Below are positions 47,796 to 59,395 of a stretch of DNA of 64,000 bases, one piece after another. The stretch covers positions 558,001 to 622,000 of the forward strand of contig JAJFPB010000001.1 in NCBI GenBank assembly GCA_020881915.1, given 5' to 3'. Position 1 is the stretch's first letter; the number at the start of each line of letters is the position of its first letter. The notes beneath the pieces were generated by a model. The model worked only from the letters and a program-made list of their open reading frames with translations. It was not told the origin of the DNA and ran no database searches. Source of the DNA: Paramyrothecium sp. XJ0827 (Eukaryota; Ascomycota; Sordariomycetes; Hypocreales; Stachybotryaceae). Position numbers and translations under genes: made by a program.

Positions 47796-48872
47796 TCAAG
47801 GGGTGCTTCGTGAGCTCGAAGACGAAGTAGAAGAGGAGGCACCCGAGGCACCTGAAGCACTTCCAGAGCCGGCGGGCGACTGCTGAGATGAGGATGATGG
47901 TGCGGAGCTAGGAGACCTACTGGTTAGCACGACGTTTGCGAGGTTCAATGTGTACTGGATTGAAGTTCTCGTCGACACGAACGTACCTCGGTCTTCCACT
48001 CCCATGACCCGAAGGTGGCTGAGCAGATGGCGCACTTGGAGCGGGTTGACCAGAATTGTGGTTAGGTCCGGAGGACCCCGCAGGAGGTGCAGGGTGTTGA
48101 GAAGATGGCGCAGCAGAGCCAGAGCCAGGTCCAGAGGCGAGGGCGGTGCTTGTTTTCCTGATGATACACTGGGAAGTCTGCTTGTGTTTGACCCATGACG
48201 TTGTGAGGACGGTCGTGGGTATGATGGGCACGAATTCTCGGACGGTGGTGGTGTTCACATCGACTGTGACGATAAGCGGTGTTGTTTCTTCGTAGATCCT
48301 CGTTTCACGGCATTGACCTTGGTGACTGTAAGTACGGCGGATACGGAACTCCGGTCAAGGCTGCTTTACCCTCGACGCTTGTCGTCGTCGTCGAGACCAC
48401 AACCTCGGTTACGGTCCGGGTGGATGGGGCAAGTGTCTGAGGACGTGTCAGAATAGAGTATCAATCAACAAATATTGAGAAGGCCAAGTACCGTTATGCT
48501 TTCGAAAACATGAAGGTTTGTGACGTAGCGTGTGGATTTGTGTGTGCGGATGATCTTGATGTCTGCCGTTGTTGCGCAGGCTGTGATTGACGTGTCACAT
48601 TCGTCGAGAAGCAGCTCGCCCTCCACAGTTGAAGAACTCGCATTTGCAACCGCACTCGGTGGGTTGAGTGGTTGTTGGACAGCACTACCGTAAAGAGGGG
48701 ATGGATCTACAAGAAGGTCCGTATTGTCAGTGTCGGTACATGTATAGAGATGGAGATGGAGATAGAGATGGAGATAATAGAAGAGGGAGTACAGACCAAC
48801 ACTGGCAGCAACTAGCTTTGGCAGCCCTGCTGCAGCGAGAACCGCCAACTGCAGGAACCAGTTGGTCAGCAT
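47796..48872 (-). CDS. Secreted Ser/Thr/Pro-rich protein, cell-surface type
   Basis: Five exons on the minus strand (48872-48803, 48706-48492, 48436-48370, 48317-47987, 47907-47796) give 264 aa with all phases consistent. A signal peptide (MLTNWFLQLAVLAAAGLPKL) is followed by a Cys-containing region with LLLDECDTSITACATT and a Thr-rich TRTVTEVVVSTTTTSVEG. A Pro/Ser/Gly-rich part and a final Ser-rich tail (SGASGASSSTSSSSSRSTP) follow. The strong donor GAG|GTACGT and branch point GCTAAC support the last intron, which switches to the Ser-rich frame. There is no C-terminal hydrophobic segment, so no GPI anchor. No family is recognised; likely O-glycosylated and wall-associated. Confidence 0.7.
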
Positions 48873-50524
48873 ACTGAGCGGTTTGAATAACACAACAAAG
48901 ACAACGAAATTGACAAGAAGATAGTGAGGGGGAAGACAACAGGAAGAAGAAACCCATTGAGGGCAATTCTCAGGGAGTCACTTGATATACAGGTTACAGC
49001 TCCGAGGCTCGTGTCCTTTGCCCTTGACAGCAAAGACCAAGCGAAGTTAGGTCCACTGGTAGATCATCGGCCACTGTTTCACCGATCAGCCCGCTACAAT
49101 CATTTGTGGCGCTATCACGGACCACTGGATAGCTGATCGTCTGTCAATAGTTTCAGCGCCATTTGTTGGAACGATTGTTGGTCCAGGCTGGGGGAGAGGG
49201 AGGAAAGAAGGGGAAAGATCCTCGTGATAAGCCAGAGGCCGATCAGCTGTGACATGGGATTATCGTGATCGGCTACTGAAGCGAGACCTGCAAGGATTTC
49301 GAAATCATTCCATCAATGCATCATTTGGTACTGACAGGACATGCAAGGCAGCACTCAGCCAGCCGCTGGCTTCCAGAATGGGAGAATGTCTTGATGCTAC
49401 GAAAGACTATTTGTTCCCTTCCGGGACCAGGGGCTAGGGGCGGCTCCTAAGCGAGGTGTTTAGTGCTATTACAGTGATGATAATCACATATACTGTTATT
49501 CTTGTACGGAGTAGCCTGGCCAATCATACAGTGTCCTGCAACGTCTTGCCCGAGTCTCAGGTCTGGAACCATCCGGAACCCTCCTTGTCAATAGCCCCGG
49601 CCTCTGTCACTTGAGCGCTAGAAAACAAACATGCGGAGTGTGCATATCATACGAGCATTGATTTTCTGCAAATGAAAGCTGACCTCTAGTAGATCCCAAG
49701 TCACGAGTGCATCGCAGCCCCTGAGAGAAACGAAGCTCGAACTAAGCATTCCCCGGACCCCTTGTCGCGCTAAATCTCAGAGCCTCCCAATGCGGGAATG
49801 GTGTTGGCTGTGTGGCTGGCTGTGGGGGTTATCGTTTCAGAGCGGCCCGTTCCACAGTCACTCTTATTAGACCCAAAACAACATACTAACTAGCAGGGAT
49901 TGTCACGCTCAATACATGATCTCTACAGTCAATTTGCTCTAACAGATCTTGCTTTCAGAAGTAGCGGCAGAGGAAATAACAAGCTCACAAGTAAGGAGTC
50001 AATTGCATCATAGTTTCATATGCGGTTTGTTCATGCGTCCGATCAGGTCAATTCCCTGGACTAGTAGCAAAATAAAGTTGATCCTCTTGGCACTTTACAC
50101 CTGACAGAGTGCTGGTGTATCCTGGAGGGTGATTCGTCAGACCCCCTGTCTTGCGTGTGATGGCGAGGTTGGAGTTTATCTGGGGACCGCATATAGTGCT
50201 TTGCCACCCACCAATAGTTCGATGCAACAGCGGTCACGTCTAGATGCAAAAGCCTTCACTGGAAAATCAATATTGCTGTGTTACCATGGTATGGTCTAGA
50301 ATCTCAACAGAGGTAAAACCGTTTCTAATCCGCATCCAAAGTGGTTACTCCCGAAGCCACCTTAGCATCTTGAGAGCTGAAGAGCCTCACGCCACCTGAG
50401 ATATCACGATCGAAACATGGCTTATCCCGGGCCTCATTCATAGAACTACCCTGTTAATCACTGCTCCATTGGTTATCATCGTCTCCGCGCTGCATCATCC
50501 CCCTCTCTCGAACGCCGGAGCATC
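48873..50524. other. Divergent intergenic, about 1.65 kb
   Basis: Between the Ser-rich secreted gene and the lectin gene. Only short frames without family features; no repeats or RNA genes recognised. Confidence 0.5.
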
Positions 50525-51559
50525 ATGCCCGACGAGCTGCAGCCCTCGAACGAACCCGTCGAAGAGAGCCCGAGATCTTCAATGACTCTGAAGACGACTC
50601 TGGACGACGGCACAACTATAAATCTAACCGTTTCCCCCGTCCCAACAGCATCCTCAGCAGTCACTGCATCGACAACTTTCAATCACACTTCCTTCTCATT
50701 CCAGATCAGCACCTCTCTTCCCAATCAGGTTCTGCCTTTACGCGAAGCCTCACCTTCTCCAGAAGCCCATTCTTGCCCTACTAGGTCACCAGGAAAAAGA
50801 TCTCTGAAGACTACCAGTCCAAATCCACCTCCAGGTAAACGCTCAAAGCCAATCAATATGACTTACGTGAGTAAAAGAAGTACGGACAGCACTGCCCAGC
50901 AGAGTGGCTAACGCGTGTTTAGGGACTCCCTGAAGACGTTGTTGCCATTGACTCTGGCGAAAAGAGTCTCCTGTTCTACGTCTACGCCAATCCCAAGGGC
51001 AACTACCAGTTGAGCTACCTCGAGTCTCCGAATGAAGTTGGCGACGGCGACTATACGACCAAGAAAATCAAGAGAGCTAAGGACCCTTGGGAGACGAACG
51101 AGGAGCTACAGATGATTGACATCGAAGTCTCCCCCAAGAACAAACAAGTTGCCGCCATTACTTGGAAAGGTCCCAGAGGGGTCGAGGTGAGTTGTTGATC
51201 AACCCTTAGCTCAAGCTCAAGCCCAATTTAACTTGTTTAAGATCCGTGTATACTACGTCGACAACGACACTGAGTTTATCCGAGAGGTTTGCAAGACCGG
51301 TAACAGCGGTTGGTATATCGGAGCTCTTTCGTACCGCACAGGCAACAAGTACAAAGTCCGCCCTAACACGTCCATCTCTGCCTCTGTCCACGAATACGGT
51401 ACCAACAACTTCAACCTGCGTGTCTTCGCTGCCCAGGAGGGCCAGGAAAACGACAAGAATCTCCCTCAGATTTCCGTCTTCAAGTTCCACCACGACGAGT
51501 CCGGAAAGACCTCTAAATGGCAAGGTGTTTATATCACCGACGCCATCACCGAGTACTAA
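50525..51559 (+). CDS. Fucose-specific lectin-like protein (fungal lectin, six-bladed propeller family)
   Basis: Three exons (50525-50866, 50923-51186, 51242-51559) give 307 aa. The first 115 residues are Ser/Pro/Thr-rich with two Pro-Gly-Lys-Arg stretches and no signal peptide. The second and third exons resemble the fungal fucose-lectin family (AAL-like): VAIDSGEKSLLFYVYANPKG, VAAITWKGPRG, then IRVYYVDNDTEFIREVC and SGWYIGALSYRTG. The IRVYY...IRE...WY spacing is the propeller-blade signature. Only about three blades are obvious, so sugar binding may be partial. Intron splice phases are all 0. A cytosolic lectin with a defence or storage role is a possible function. Confidence 0.8.
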
Positions 51560-52623
51560 ATGGTGCTGAATGCACTGTTAGATTGGAGGTGGCTATAGGA
51601 ATCAGGTCCAGTCAAGTCACAGTAGTAGGATAGCAACTTTAGGTACTGCAGAAGCTGCTATAATTGAACTTGTTCCCGGACGCTTTTCACCATTCGTGTA
51701 ATCATCGAAGTGAGAAGCAGATTGACAGGGTTTAGCCGATGCCAAACCCGTGATGGAGCTGCAATACCTCATTAGCTGGACCCATCAAAGAATTGCATGA
51801 TCGCGTCTGAATCGCCCCTCTGTCATTCTTAAGTCTAAACCATAACCACAAGTGCCCATACTGTGCCGAATTGTGTGTGCCAGGGCCTGAGATTTAGCAA
51901 TTTAGACCTGGGGCGTCACTGCTGGAATACCGGAGGTCACGGTCCGGGCCCGGAGTCAGGGGTCAGGGGTCAGGGGTAAGGGAGCCTCGACTTCGCCGTA
52001 TGCCAGAAGGCTAGCACACAGGATATTCCCTCCGTTCCAATACTGTCTACTGTCGCCTGAGCAGGGGCTGAAGCATTCGGGTTAGGCTCTAACTACCCTG
52101 AATCACCCTAACTCTCAGGGTGGAGCAGCGACAGCTCAGGCTCCACGGCAACAATGGTTAGGGACAACAAAATCTGTCGCGTGCCACTATTGAGTAAATG
52201 AGCTGCTCGGATTACGAGATAAGACCGTTGAGGATGATGTTGAGTACGAAGCCTGGCGGTGAATGTATCAAGCGTTCTTGGCCAGATTACTACTTTGTTT
52301 GTGTCATTGACGAAGTGTACCAGTTTAGTTGCCGCTTTGAACGTGGGAAAACAACGACTGAGGTGCAAGACATTGTCCGAGTCAAGTTCTTTCTAGCATT
52401 CATACCTTCATCATTCTCCCAAGGCTGGTGGCCATCGCACCTGGTGTCACTTATCGACAACCAGACCCAGCCAAGCCATGTCTTATGATAATGTCTTGCC
52501 CAAAGCTCTCGCGAGCCTGGTGTCAAACACATATCTATTGCGAAATATCCGTTGCCCGACATGCTTGACACACATCTGATGAATTGCGACTATTTTTTGA
52601 GAGGCTGAGCTCTCAATGGGCTG
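51560..52623. other. Convergent intergenic, about 1.1 kb
   Basis: Holds a short heptamer repeat at 51955-51982 and otherwise nothing recognised. Confidence 0.45.
51955..51982. repeat. Four tandem copies of the heptamer GTCAGGG (last copy GTAAGGG)
   Basis: The units follow each other directly and only the last differs. A simple satellite; it does not match the usual fungal telomere repeat. Confidence 0.6.
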
Positions 52624-53576
52624 TTACATGGGGCCTTGTCCATCAAGCCACTGTACGATGTGCTGAGCGCATTCTTCCCATGTTTCGTCCATCATCAAGT
52701 GATGCCCTGATTTCTCCACCAACACTCTTCCGCAAGCTCCATCACCATGAGTGTCGGTATTTCTTGAGTCTTCGTAGACCTTTGCATTGTCCCAGACCAT
52801 TGCAGGCGGAACGAGAGGGTCTGATCCACCGGCAACGAAGAGCATCTTTTTCCTCATCCCTGCATTCTCAAAGCCTGTTAGACCATTGAGCACAGCTTCA
52901 GGTGCCCCTATAGCCCAAGCGATTCGCATGCCTACCCTTGCACTTTCATCTGCCGTCTTGGACTTGTCCATCCAAGCTCGTACAATTTCTTCTCGTGTGT
53001 TTTTTGTGAAGAAGGCTGTGCGGACCTGATCGACGTGTCCAGCATACAGCGTCGGCTCAAAAAGTGCTCGTAGCCCCCTGGCGCTTCCACGCGTTTCCAA
53101 TTGTTTCCAATGTCGCCAGCACCACCAGAAAGCGGAGAAGATGCTAGTAGTACCACGGCTGAAATGTCAAACGGCCGTAGCAAGTCCAAGGCCAACATGT
53201 ATTGAACGGCGCCGCCGCCGAGAGAATGGCCAACCAAGACGGGGGAGGGCACCTTTGGATGCGACTCCACGACGTGGGCGACCAGTGCTTTTGTGTCTTC
53301 GCCCCAACTCGCCAGGCTCGTCAGCAGCATGCGTTGCGCCCAGGTTTGCGATTGGGACTTGCCGTGTCCGCGTATCGACAGAGCATAGGCAGGGTACCCA
53401 TGAAGGGCTAAGTAAGGTAAGAAATTGATGTAGCAATGCGCTGAACAGAATGAGCCGTGGACCAAGACGATGGCCGGTTTGCTGCCCCCTGCAGTAACGC
53501 GGGAGTCTTTAGGGAGACTGCTAAGGACCTCAAGCGAGCCGACCGGCCCATCTATGAGTTTACTCTGCACTTCCAT
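52624..53576 (-). CDS. Alpha/beta hydrolase with apparent single-base frameshift
   Basis: The N-terminal half (from ATG 53576) and C-terminal half (ending at TAA 52624) are both typical of one alpha/beta hydrolase but lie in different frames. The first has AIVLVHGSFCSAHCYINFLP and VLVGHSLGGGAVQYMLA with the nucleophile Ser. The second has MLFVAGGSDPLVPPAMVW with the acid Asp and EKSGHHLMMDETWEE with the catalytic His. The frames meet at a run of five C (53074-53078 on the plus strand), and no GT-AG intron satisfies the phases there. As read the gene is broken; one base of difference in the run would give about 317 aa. Either a sequencing error in a homopolymer or a true mutation. Substrate unknown. 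Confidence 0.75.
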
Positions 53577-54402
53577 GCTTACCCGGTGACGGTATTGGCC
53601 ATGATGGTCCTACACTTGTGATCATCGTAACAAGGTAGAGTTCTAAGGCAAGACGAAAATAGCATGTCGTCATTATTTATGGGCCAATCGAAGAAATAAG
53701 GAGGCTATCACTACTAGCTCATTGTACTTCTGTCTGTTGATTGGTCACACGTTCCTGGGAGTCAGATGGCGAGATCTGACAGGGGTAGACTTCGATGGTC
53801 GGATGACTGTACATGAATAGCGTTTGTGAGCATGAACAATCAAGGCTCTCTACTATATTTCAGAGAACGCTCTCATGAGCCCTGCGTAAACATAGTAGTT
53901 CGTATCACGGTGCTGCTGGCCAAAGTCAATTGAGACATGGCTCTGGCATGATGCCAATCGTCTAGGGTAGGTGTTTATTCAAGACGAGACTAGCTTTGTT
54001 CAGCGCAGTTTCTACCGTACTGTCCAGAGAAGAGTCATGAGTTGGGAGTTTGGTGGGTCAGTTTGGACAACTCCATGAATGAACAAAACTACCGGACACT
54101 ATCAGAGCAGAACACAAGGCTTCGATAACAACCCTGGTCTGGTTCCATGCGCAGTAATCGATGCATTGGCAATCCAGACAGCAAAATTGTCAAGACAGGG
54201 GGAGGTCACCGGGAGCGGGTTTTTTGGATTAAGAAGGGACAAAATCCTCTAATGTTGGCAAGCGTTATATTTATGGCCAGCTCCCTAGTTCCAAGTGGAC
54301 GAATCCACTGTCCTCGAGCGTATCTCTCGTTAACAAACCATTCGATTGTTCTCGTCAGAAGGAAGGGAAACCGCGATTGACGCATCAAAGAAAGCACGGC
54401 AA
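53577..54402. other. Intergenic, about 0.8 kb
   Basis: Promoter side of the hydrolase gene and 3' flank of the subtilase gene. No gene recognised. Confidence 0.5.
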
Positions 54403-57236
54403 TCAATTAGTAGACTCCTCTCTGTAGCGAATCGCAAAGGCGGTTGATTCGATGACCAAGTAGTCCTCCTCCTTATTAACGTCGCCAAAGAGACGAAGGA
54501 ACCGTAGAACAATCTTATAGCAACCAGGAGGTGCATATTCGCCACCTTCCAGTTCGCCAAACCAAAATGAAAAAATCCCCCAGCGCCCAAAATTTGATAC
54601 TGGCCACCCTGGGAGTTGACCAATAGGTTTGGTTCCGCTGACACTCGAGTTGGCTGTGCATGAACTCGCCGGAACAACTTCCATGTAACCCCGAGCCGAA
54701 CCCCAGATCGTCGTGAAGTAGGCAATTGGGAATGGGTCGATAGCCCCTTCGAAGCCAGTACCTGGCGGAGGAAGTGTGAAGGTTGTGTTGGCGGGCAAAG
54801 TCTGATACTGATCATGGCTGCTGAAAACCAGATCTTTGCCCTGTGTTTGACTTATGATCGCATTGTAAAGGGAGCCAGAGAGACCCTGATATGGCAGAGA
54901 TGACGAGCTGCCGTCGGATCCATTCACAACAATGTAACCAGACCAGTAAGGGAAACGCTTTTCATCAAGACCTTCCGGTGGAGCAACTGTGACTGCCACG
55001 CTCTTCGAATCACCCGGTGCAACGGTCACCTTGGACGTGGAAAACGTGAGCTCGGCATGCTCAGGAACGTTTTGATGTCCGAACCAGGGAAAATCGATTG
55101 CATTCTCGTCAAGGGTGTACAATGAACGAGTAGGAACATGTGTAATCTCATAAGTGATCTCAGAGCTATCATCGTTGATGATGGTAAAGTTCAGAGTTCC
55201 AGGGGAGTTGGCGGTGTCATTGAAGGAGAGGCTTGATGGCTCTAAATAGGAGCTAGCATAAGCAGCGTCGTACACTTGGATCAGACCGGAGCCCTGCTGA
55301 GCAGCAGGCGCCAACCAGTCCTGGAACCCTAGTGTCGAGTTGTAAAACAATTGAGGCTTCGCAGTGGAGGCAAAGAGGCTTTCGAAGAGCTGGGGTTCGG
55401 GCTTGATCCCTCGGGCCTCGGCGAGAAGAGCATAAGCAGCGGCAGCGAAGGGCGTGGCCATGGATGTGCCGGAGAGCACTCTATAGCCGCCAAGCTCCAG
55501 GGGAAAGGTCGAGAGAATATCGCCGCCAGGGGCGCCAAATTGTGGCTTGAAATCCATTTCATATGTTGGGCCCCAGCTGGTGAAACCACTGACGGAGCCG
55601 GCATCAGGTCTCCCTTCCGTGATGACAAGGACATCACGAGCATCTTCATAGTAGGTGAAGGTGGCTTTCACGATAGAGCCAGCAGCAAGGGCCTTGACCC
55701 ACGAATTTCCGGTGTCCTGCAAGACGGCGGCTGCGGCGTAAATATTCTCAGTGCCTTCATATAAGCCGAGGCTCCACGGTTCTACAGGTCGCTCATCATT
55801 ATGAAGAATAAAGAAATGTGCTCCTTTAGCCGCGACATTGATGGCCTGCACGACAGGAGAACATTCAGTGCTGCGGCGAATAAGAACGTAGTAGTCACTC
55901 AAATCTGGCGTATCGTCGGGAAGAGGCTCGCAGGCGTCACTAGTGTTGTCGAGGTCATACCCAGTGACCCAGACCTCGCGTTCGACTCCATCGAAGTCGG
56001 CCGGGAACCAGTAATTCCACAGGAACGAGGTGGGAGAGCCATCTCCAACCGTGTAAAACCCCTCATCCAGGTACTGAGGCTGGTTGGTGTTGTCGAATGA
56101 AGCAACAGCAGTCACACCCTTGCCGTCAGCAGCAGATTCGGCATTGAAGAGGGTGCCACCGCTGTTCCCAGCAGCGAGAGTACAAGGCACGCCCTTTTCA
56201 ACGATGCGGCTGACGGCGACTGACCAGGGATCAGATGGCCAGCCACCCATGCCCCCGATAGAAGCGGTGATGATATCAGCGCCGTCCTCGTAGGCTCTAT
56301 TGAAAGCGGCAATGAGAATTTCGCTGGACACGCTGCCGGACCCGCAGCCAAAAACTCGGTAAGCAGCAATAGTGGCACCAGGAGCAGCGCCGGCAAAGCC
56401 ATAAGGGTTATCACCGGTAGCAGCAATAATACCGGCAACGTGAGTGCCATGGCCGTCACAAGTATCGTCCGGGTCATCGTCTGGGGCAACGTTATTGTAA
56501 CCATCATAGTCGTCACCGACTAAATCATAACCAGAAGCAACCCGGCAGCCCTTGCCAAAACAGCCGCCGAGAGCAGGATGGTGGTAGTCAACCTGATGAG
56601 AGTCAGCGCAGTTCTTGATCAAGCCATGCCAGAAAACTTACGCCAGTGTCAATGATAGCGATTGTCACACCCTTGCCAGTGATTCCCTTTGCATGGAGCT
56701 TGTCGACTTGAGTCATGGCATGGGGGGTATTTGCAAGTGAAGTACCGTTGGCCTGCCTCTTATGAAGTAGACCTCCATGAGTCGCTGGATTGTCCGTTGA
56801 ATTACGGCCCGGCCTTTCTCTCACTGGCTTAGGACGATCATATAACCTCACTGGCCAGATGTTTTTGACAGCAGGAAGGGAGCCCAGTTGAGAAGCTCTT
56901 TGCTCGGCGCTATCAGAGTCGTTCAACTGAATGGAAACGCCTTTGAACAATTCAAAGTCAAACTCCATTCGCGTCTCATACTCCGGCTCAGCCTGGGTGC
57001 GAAATTGGTTGACATTCTGCGTGCGGCACATTAGTCCATGGTTTCCAATCCGCTATTGAAGCCGAAAATCAAGGACTTACCGCGCCCTCATCAAATTCCA
57101 CGATATAGGCGCCGGGAATGAACTTGGGGCTCGACTCATCTGGTTTCCCAGCTGCGAGTGCTGCTGCAGACACAGTCACAAATAGTGACAGAACGGTCGT
57201 GAGGTTCGTCACGGCTACAAAATTCGTTCTGAGCAT
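54403..57236 (-). CDS. Large secreted subtilisin-like protease (S8A, with PA-type insert and Fn3-like tail)
   Basis: Three exons on the minus strand (57236-57081, 57016-56642, 56592-54403) give 906 aa. A signal peptide (FVTVSAAALAAG) precedes the I9 prodomain with YIVEFDEGA. The catalytic domain starts near residue 170: Asp in IAIIDTGVDYHHPALGG, His in DGHGTHVAGII, Ser in GTSMATPFAAAAYAL. Between His and Ser lies an insert of about 200 residues with AINVAAKGAHFFILHNDERP, as in protease-associated domains of Vpr-type subtilases. A C-terminal Fn3-like/DUF1034 region follows, containing FTIINDDSSEITYEITHVPT and FPYWSGYIVVNGSDG. Each intron is in phase 0. A TATA-like TATAAG sits about 70 bp upstream. 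Likely nutritional or host-protein degradation. Confidence 0.94.
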
Positions 57237-57305
57237 TGGAAGCACTAGCAAATCGGCGGAAGGTTGCTTGGCTGGACAAATGATATTGCTGAGGAGCGCA
57301 GCCTT

Positions 57306-57311
57306 CTTATA
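57306..57311 (-). promoter_or_regulatory. TATA-like element of the large subtilase gene
   Basis: The minus strand reads TATAAG about 70 bp upstream of the start codon at 57236. Confidence 0.35.
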
Positions 57312-57427
57312 CTATCCTCAATGGCTGAACATGCGCCAACACACTTGTTGTGGCATGGCGTGACGGTTCCAAATGTAACAATTCCGCCTGCAGCACAGCT
57401 GCATGAGGTGCATCGCAAACCCAACCG

Positions 57428-57438
57428 CCCCCCCCCCC
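57428..57438. repeat. Homopolymer of eleven C
   Basis: Uninterrupted C run in an intergenic stretch; prone to length error in sequencing. Confidence 0.7.
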
Positions 57439-58227
57439 ACTGCCTTCAGGGGCTCTTCCGAATTGATTGTGTCGCAGAGTTGCTGCAGAACTCGCAATGA
57501 GGACGCGCGGTCCATGTCCTCCAAAATTGTGCGGCCGTGGAAAAAGCGGACCATAAGAAGCTCACTACATTGAAGATGACCCTTGGCAGTCAGGATCTAA
57601 AATGGCCCGGGCCTTTGTGTTTGTGTCGTAACTTGACCAGTAGTAGAGCATCCCGGAACAAGCATTTGCTTACGCGTCGTGCCAAGCCTTTGGGGGTGAG
57701 CATTCTGTCGGCAATTGGATCAACACAAACGTCGTCAGCTGGAGTTCCGCAGTAGGAACCATGCATGAGCCTCGCATTTCACCAAATAATACTGTCCAGC
57801 CTCGCATTTCATCAAATGATACTGTCCTATTGCCCCTGGCGTAGGCTTGATCACGAGTGAGTTGATTTGTGTAAGGTGAAACCCGATTACGACTCTCCTG
57901 TTCTGGACGGGGCCTAGTGGTTCCTGATTACAACTCCCATCTCAGTCAGAAACAACTTGTAAAGAACGTATTACAGAAGCAGCAGTAGCGGTCAACTCTC
58001 CTGCCACTTTGGGCGATCAGTTACCCGCGAGTAGACACATGGATGGGGCAACCGATTTCAACTTTGGGCCTGGAATGCATGAAGAACCAATTTTCTCTGG
58101 CCAACAAAACAAGCTTACGCTTCAGAGCCAGGCCCTTGTCCAATTGGTGTTGTATAGAAGAACGGTAAAATACATATCATGAGGACTTCTCACTAATCGT
58201 AGCTTATATACATAGCATGATAACATA
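57439..58227. other. Intergenic, about 0.8 kb
   Basis: Region upstream of the subtilase and downstream of the pectin methylesterase gene. It contains one 30-bp tandem duplication (listed separately). No gene recognised. Confidence 0.45.
57768..57827. repeat. Tandem duplication of 30 bp (two copies, two mismatches)
   Basis: Copies at 57768-57797 and 57798-57827 begin AGCCTCGCATTTCA and end AATACTGTCC or GATACTGTCC. They differ only at two positions, both transitions, so the duplication is fairly recent. Confidence 0.8.
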
Positions 58228-59311
58228 TCAACCAGAGAAATAAGCTTGGTCGAAGTACGTCTGACTAGCGTAGCTGCTGCCAAGAACTTCTTGAATCGTG
58301 ACAGCGGCGCTGAGCTTCTTGACAGTACTCGGCCGGGAAGCCGGGACGGATCCGGCTCCGCTGTTTGCGTATTCGGCGTAGAACACGGTTGACGGAGGTG
58401 CGGCGTTGCTGCTCCAGTCCCGCCATCCGGCCTTGTTGACGGCGGCTGTCATGGTGGTCTGCTGGAAGACCACGCGGGAGTATGGCCTCCACGGGCGACC
58501 AAGGTAGTAGGCTCCAGATGGCACACTCTGGCCAGATACGCCGGCAATGTCGCAGTTATTGAAGGCATAGTAGGAGCCCGCATTGTCATTGGAGTCGCGG
58601 CCATTGGCTACATTGTGTTAACAACTTGTTGGGGCGTATAGCAAGTACGACACCTGCATAGATATTGATGCATTAGAAAAAGAAAGGCTCACCAGTGATG
58701 TATCCAATGGACTTGGCGACAACACGAATGTCGTTGCGCTCAAACCAGCTCCTGGCCCGCTGGCCAAAGATGAAGTCTGTGGCGCCGACAATCTCGTTCT
58801 CGACATACACTTGATATCCCTCATTGCTGAGAACGGTGTCCTGGAACCCCTTGAAGCTGTTGCCGTAGTATCCACTATCAGCATATGCGCTGAGCGCCAC
58901 AGCTTGGCTGCCTTCGCCGTAATCATTCACGACATTAACGTTGTACAGGCGGAAGCCCTTGGCCTTTACACGGAGCGTCGCCGTCTGGTCATTGTTGAGT
59001 CCGTCCTTCTGGGACTTGTTGCTGATGATGGTAGCACCGTTGGCTGCGTACGTCTTGTCATCGGTGGTGTAGCCATAGATGGTCAGCTGTGCCGTTCGAG
59101 CGGCGACAAGAACCTGTTCCCTGTAGGTTCCGGGTTGGATGAAGATGCACTGCTTGCCGGAAGCGGTAGTGGAAAGGGAGTTTACAGCTGCTTGGATCGT
59201 GTTGAAGTTTCCACCAGATTTGGCGACGGTGATGCAACCGGCCGGAGGGGAGGTCCTCGAGGCCGCAAGGGCCGATGCAACGAGACCGAGCACGAAACCG
59301 AAAGACTTCAT
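58228..59311 (-). CDS. Secreted pectin methylesterase (CE8)
   Basis: De-esterifies homogalacturonan in plant walls. Two exons on the minus strand (59311-58693, 58607-58228) with an 85-nt intron give 332 aa. A signal peptide (MKSFGFVLGLVASALAASRT) precedes the beta-helix. Family motifs: FNTIQAAVNSL, IFIQPGTYREQVLV, ALSAYADSGYYGNSFKGFQD (with QDTVLSN holding the first catalytic Asp), GATDFIFGQRARSWFE (second Asp) and GAYYLGRPWRPYSRVVFQQT (Arg and Trp). Length is usual for fungal members. A TATA-like CTTATA lies about 80 bp upstream. Confidence 0.95.
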
Positions 59312-59389
59312 AGTGGAAAATGAGTTGTGCAGGTTCTACGTACTTGCGATAGGATGTTCACGGGTTATTCCACGTGGGACTTCAAACGT

Positions 59390-59395
59390 CTTATA
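59390..59395 (-). promoter_or_regulatory. TATA-like element of the pectin methylesterase gene
   Basis: The minus strand reads TATAAG about 80 bp upstream of the start at 59311; a palindromic CACGTG lies nearby at 59371-59376. Confidence 0.35.

Noticed and set aside
57428..57438. Eleven-C homopolymer as a functional element
   Set aside because: Isolated simple run with no associated structure; more likely neutral.
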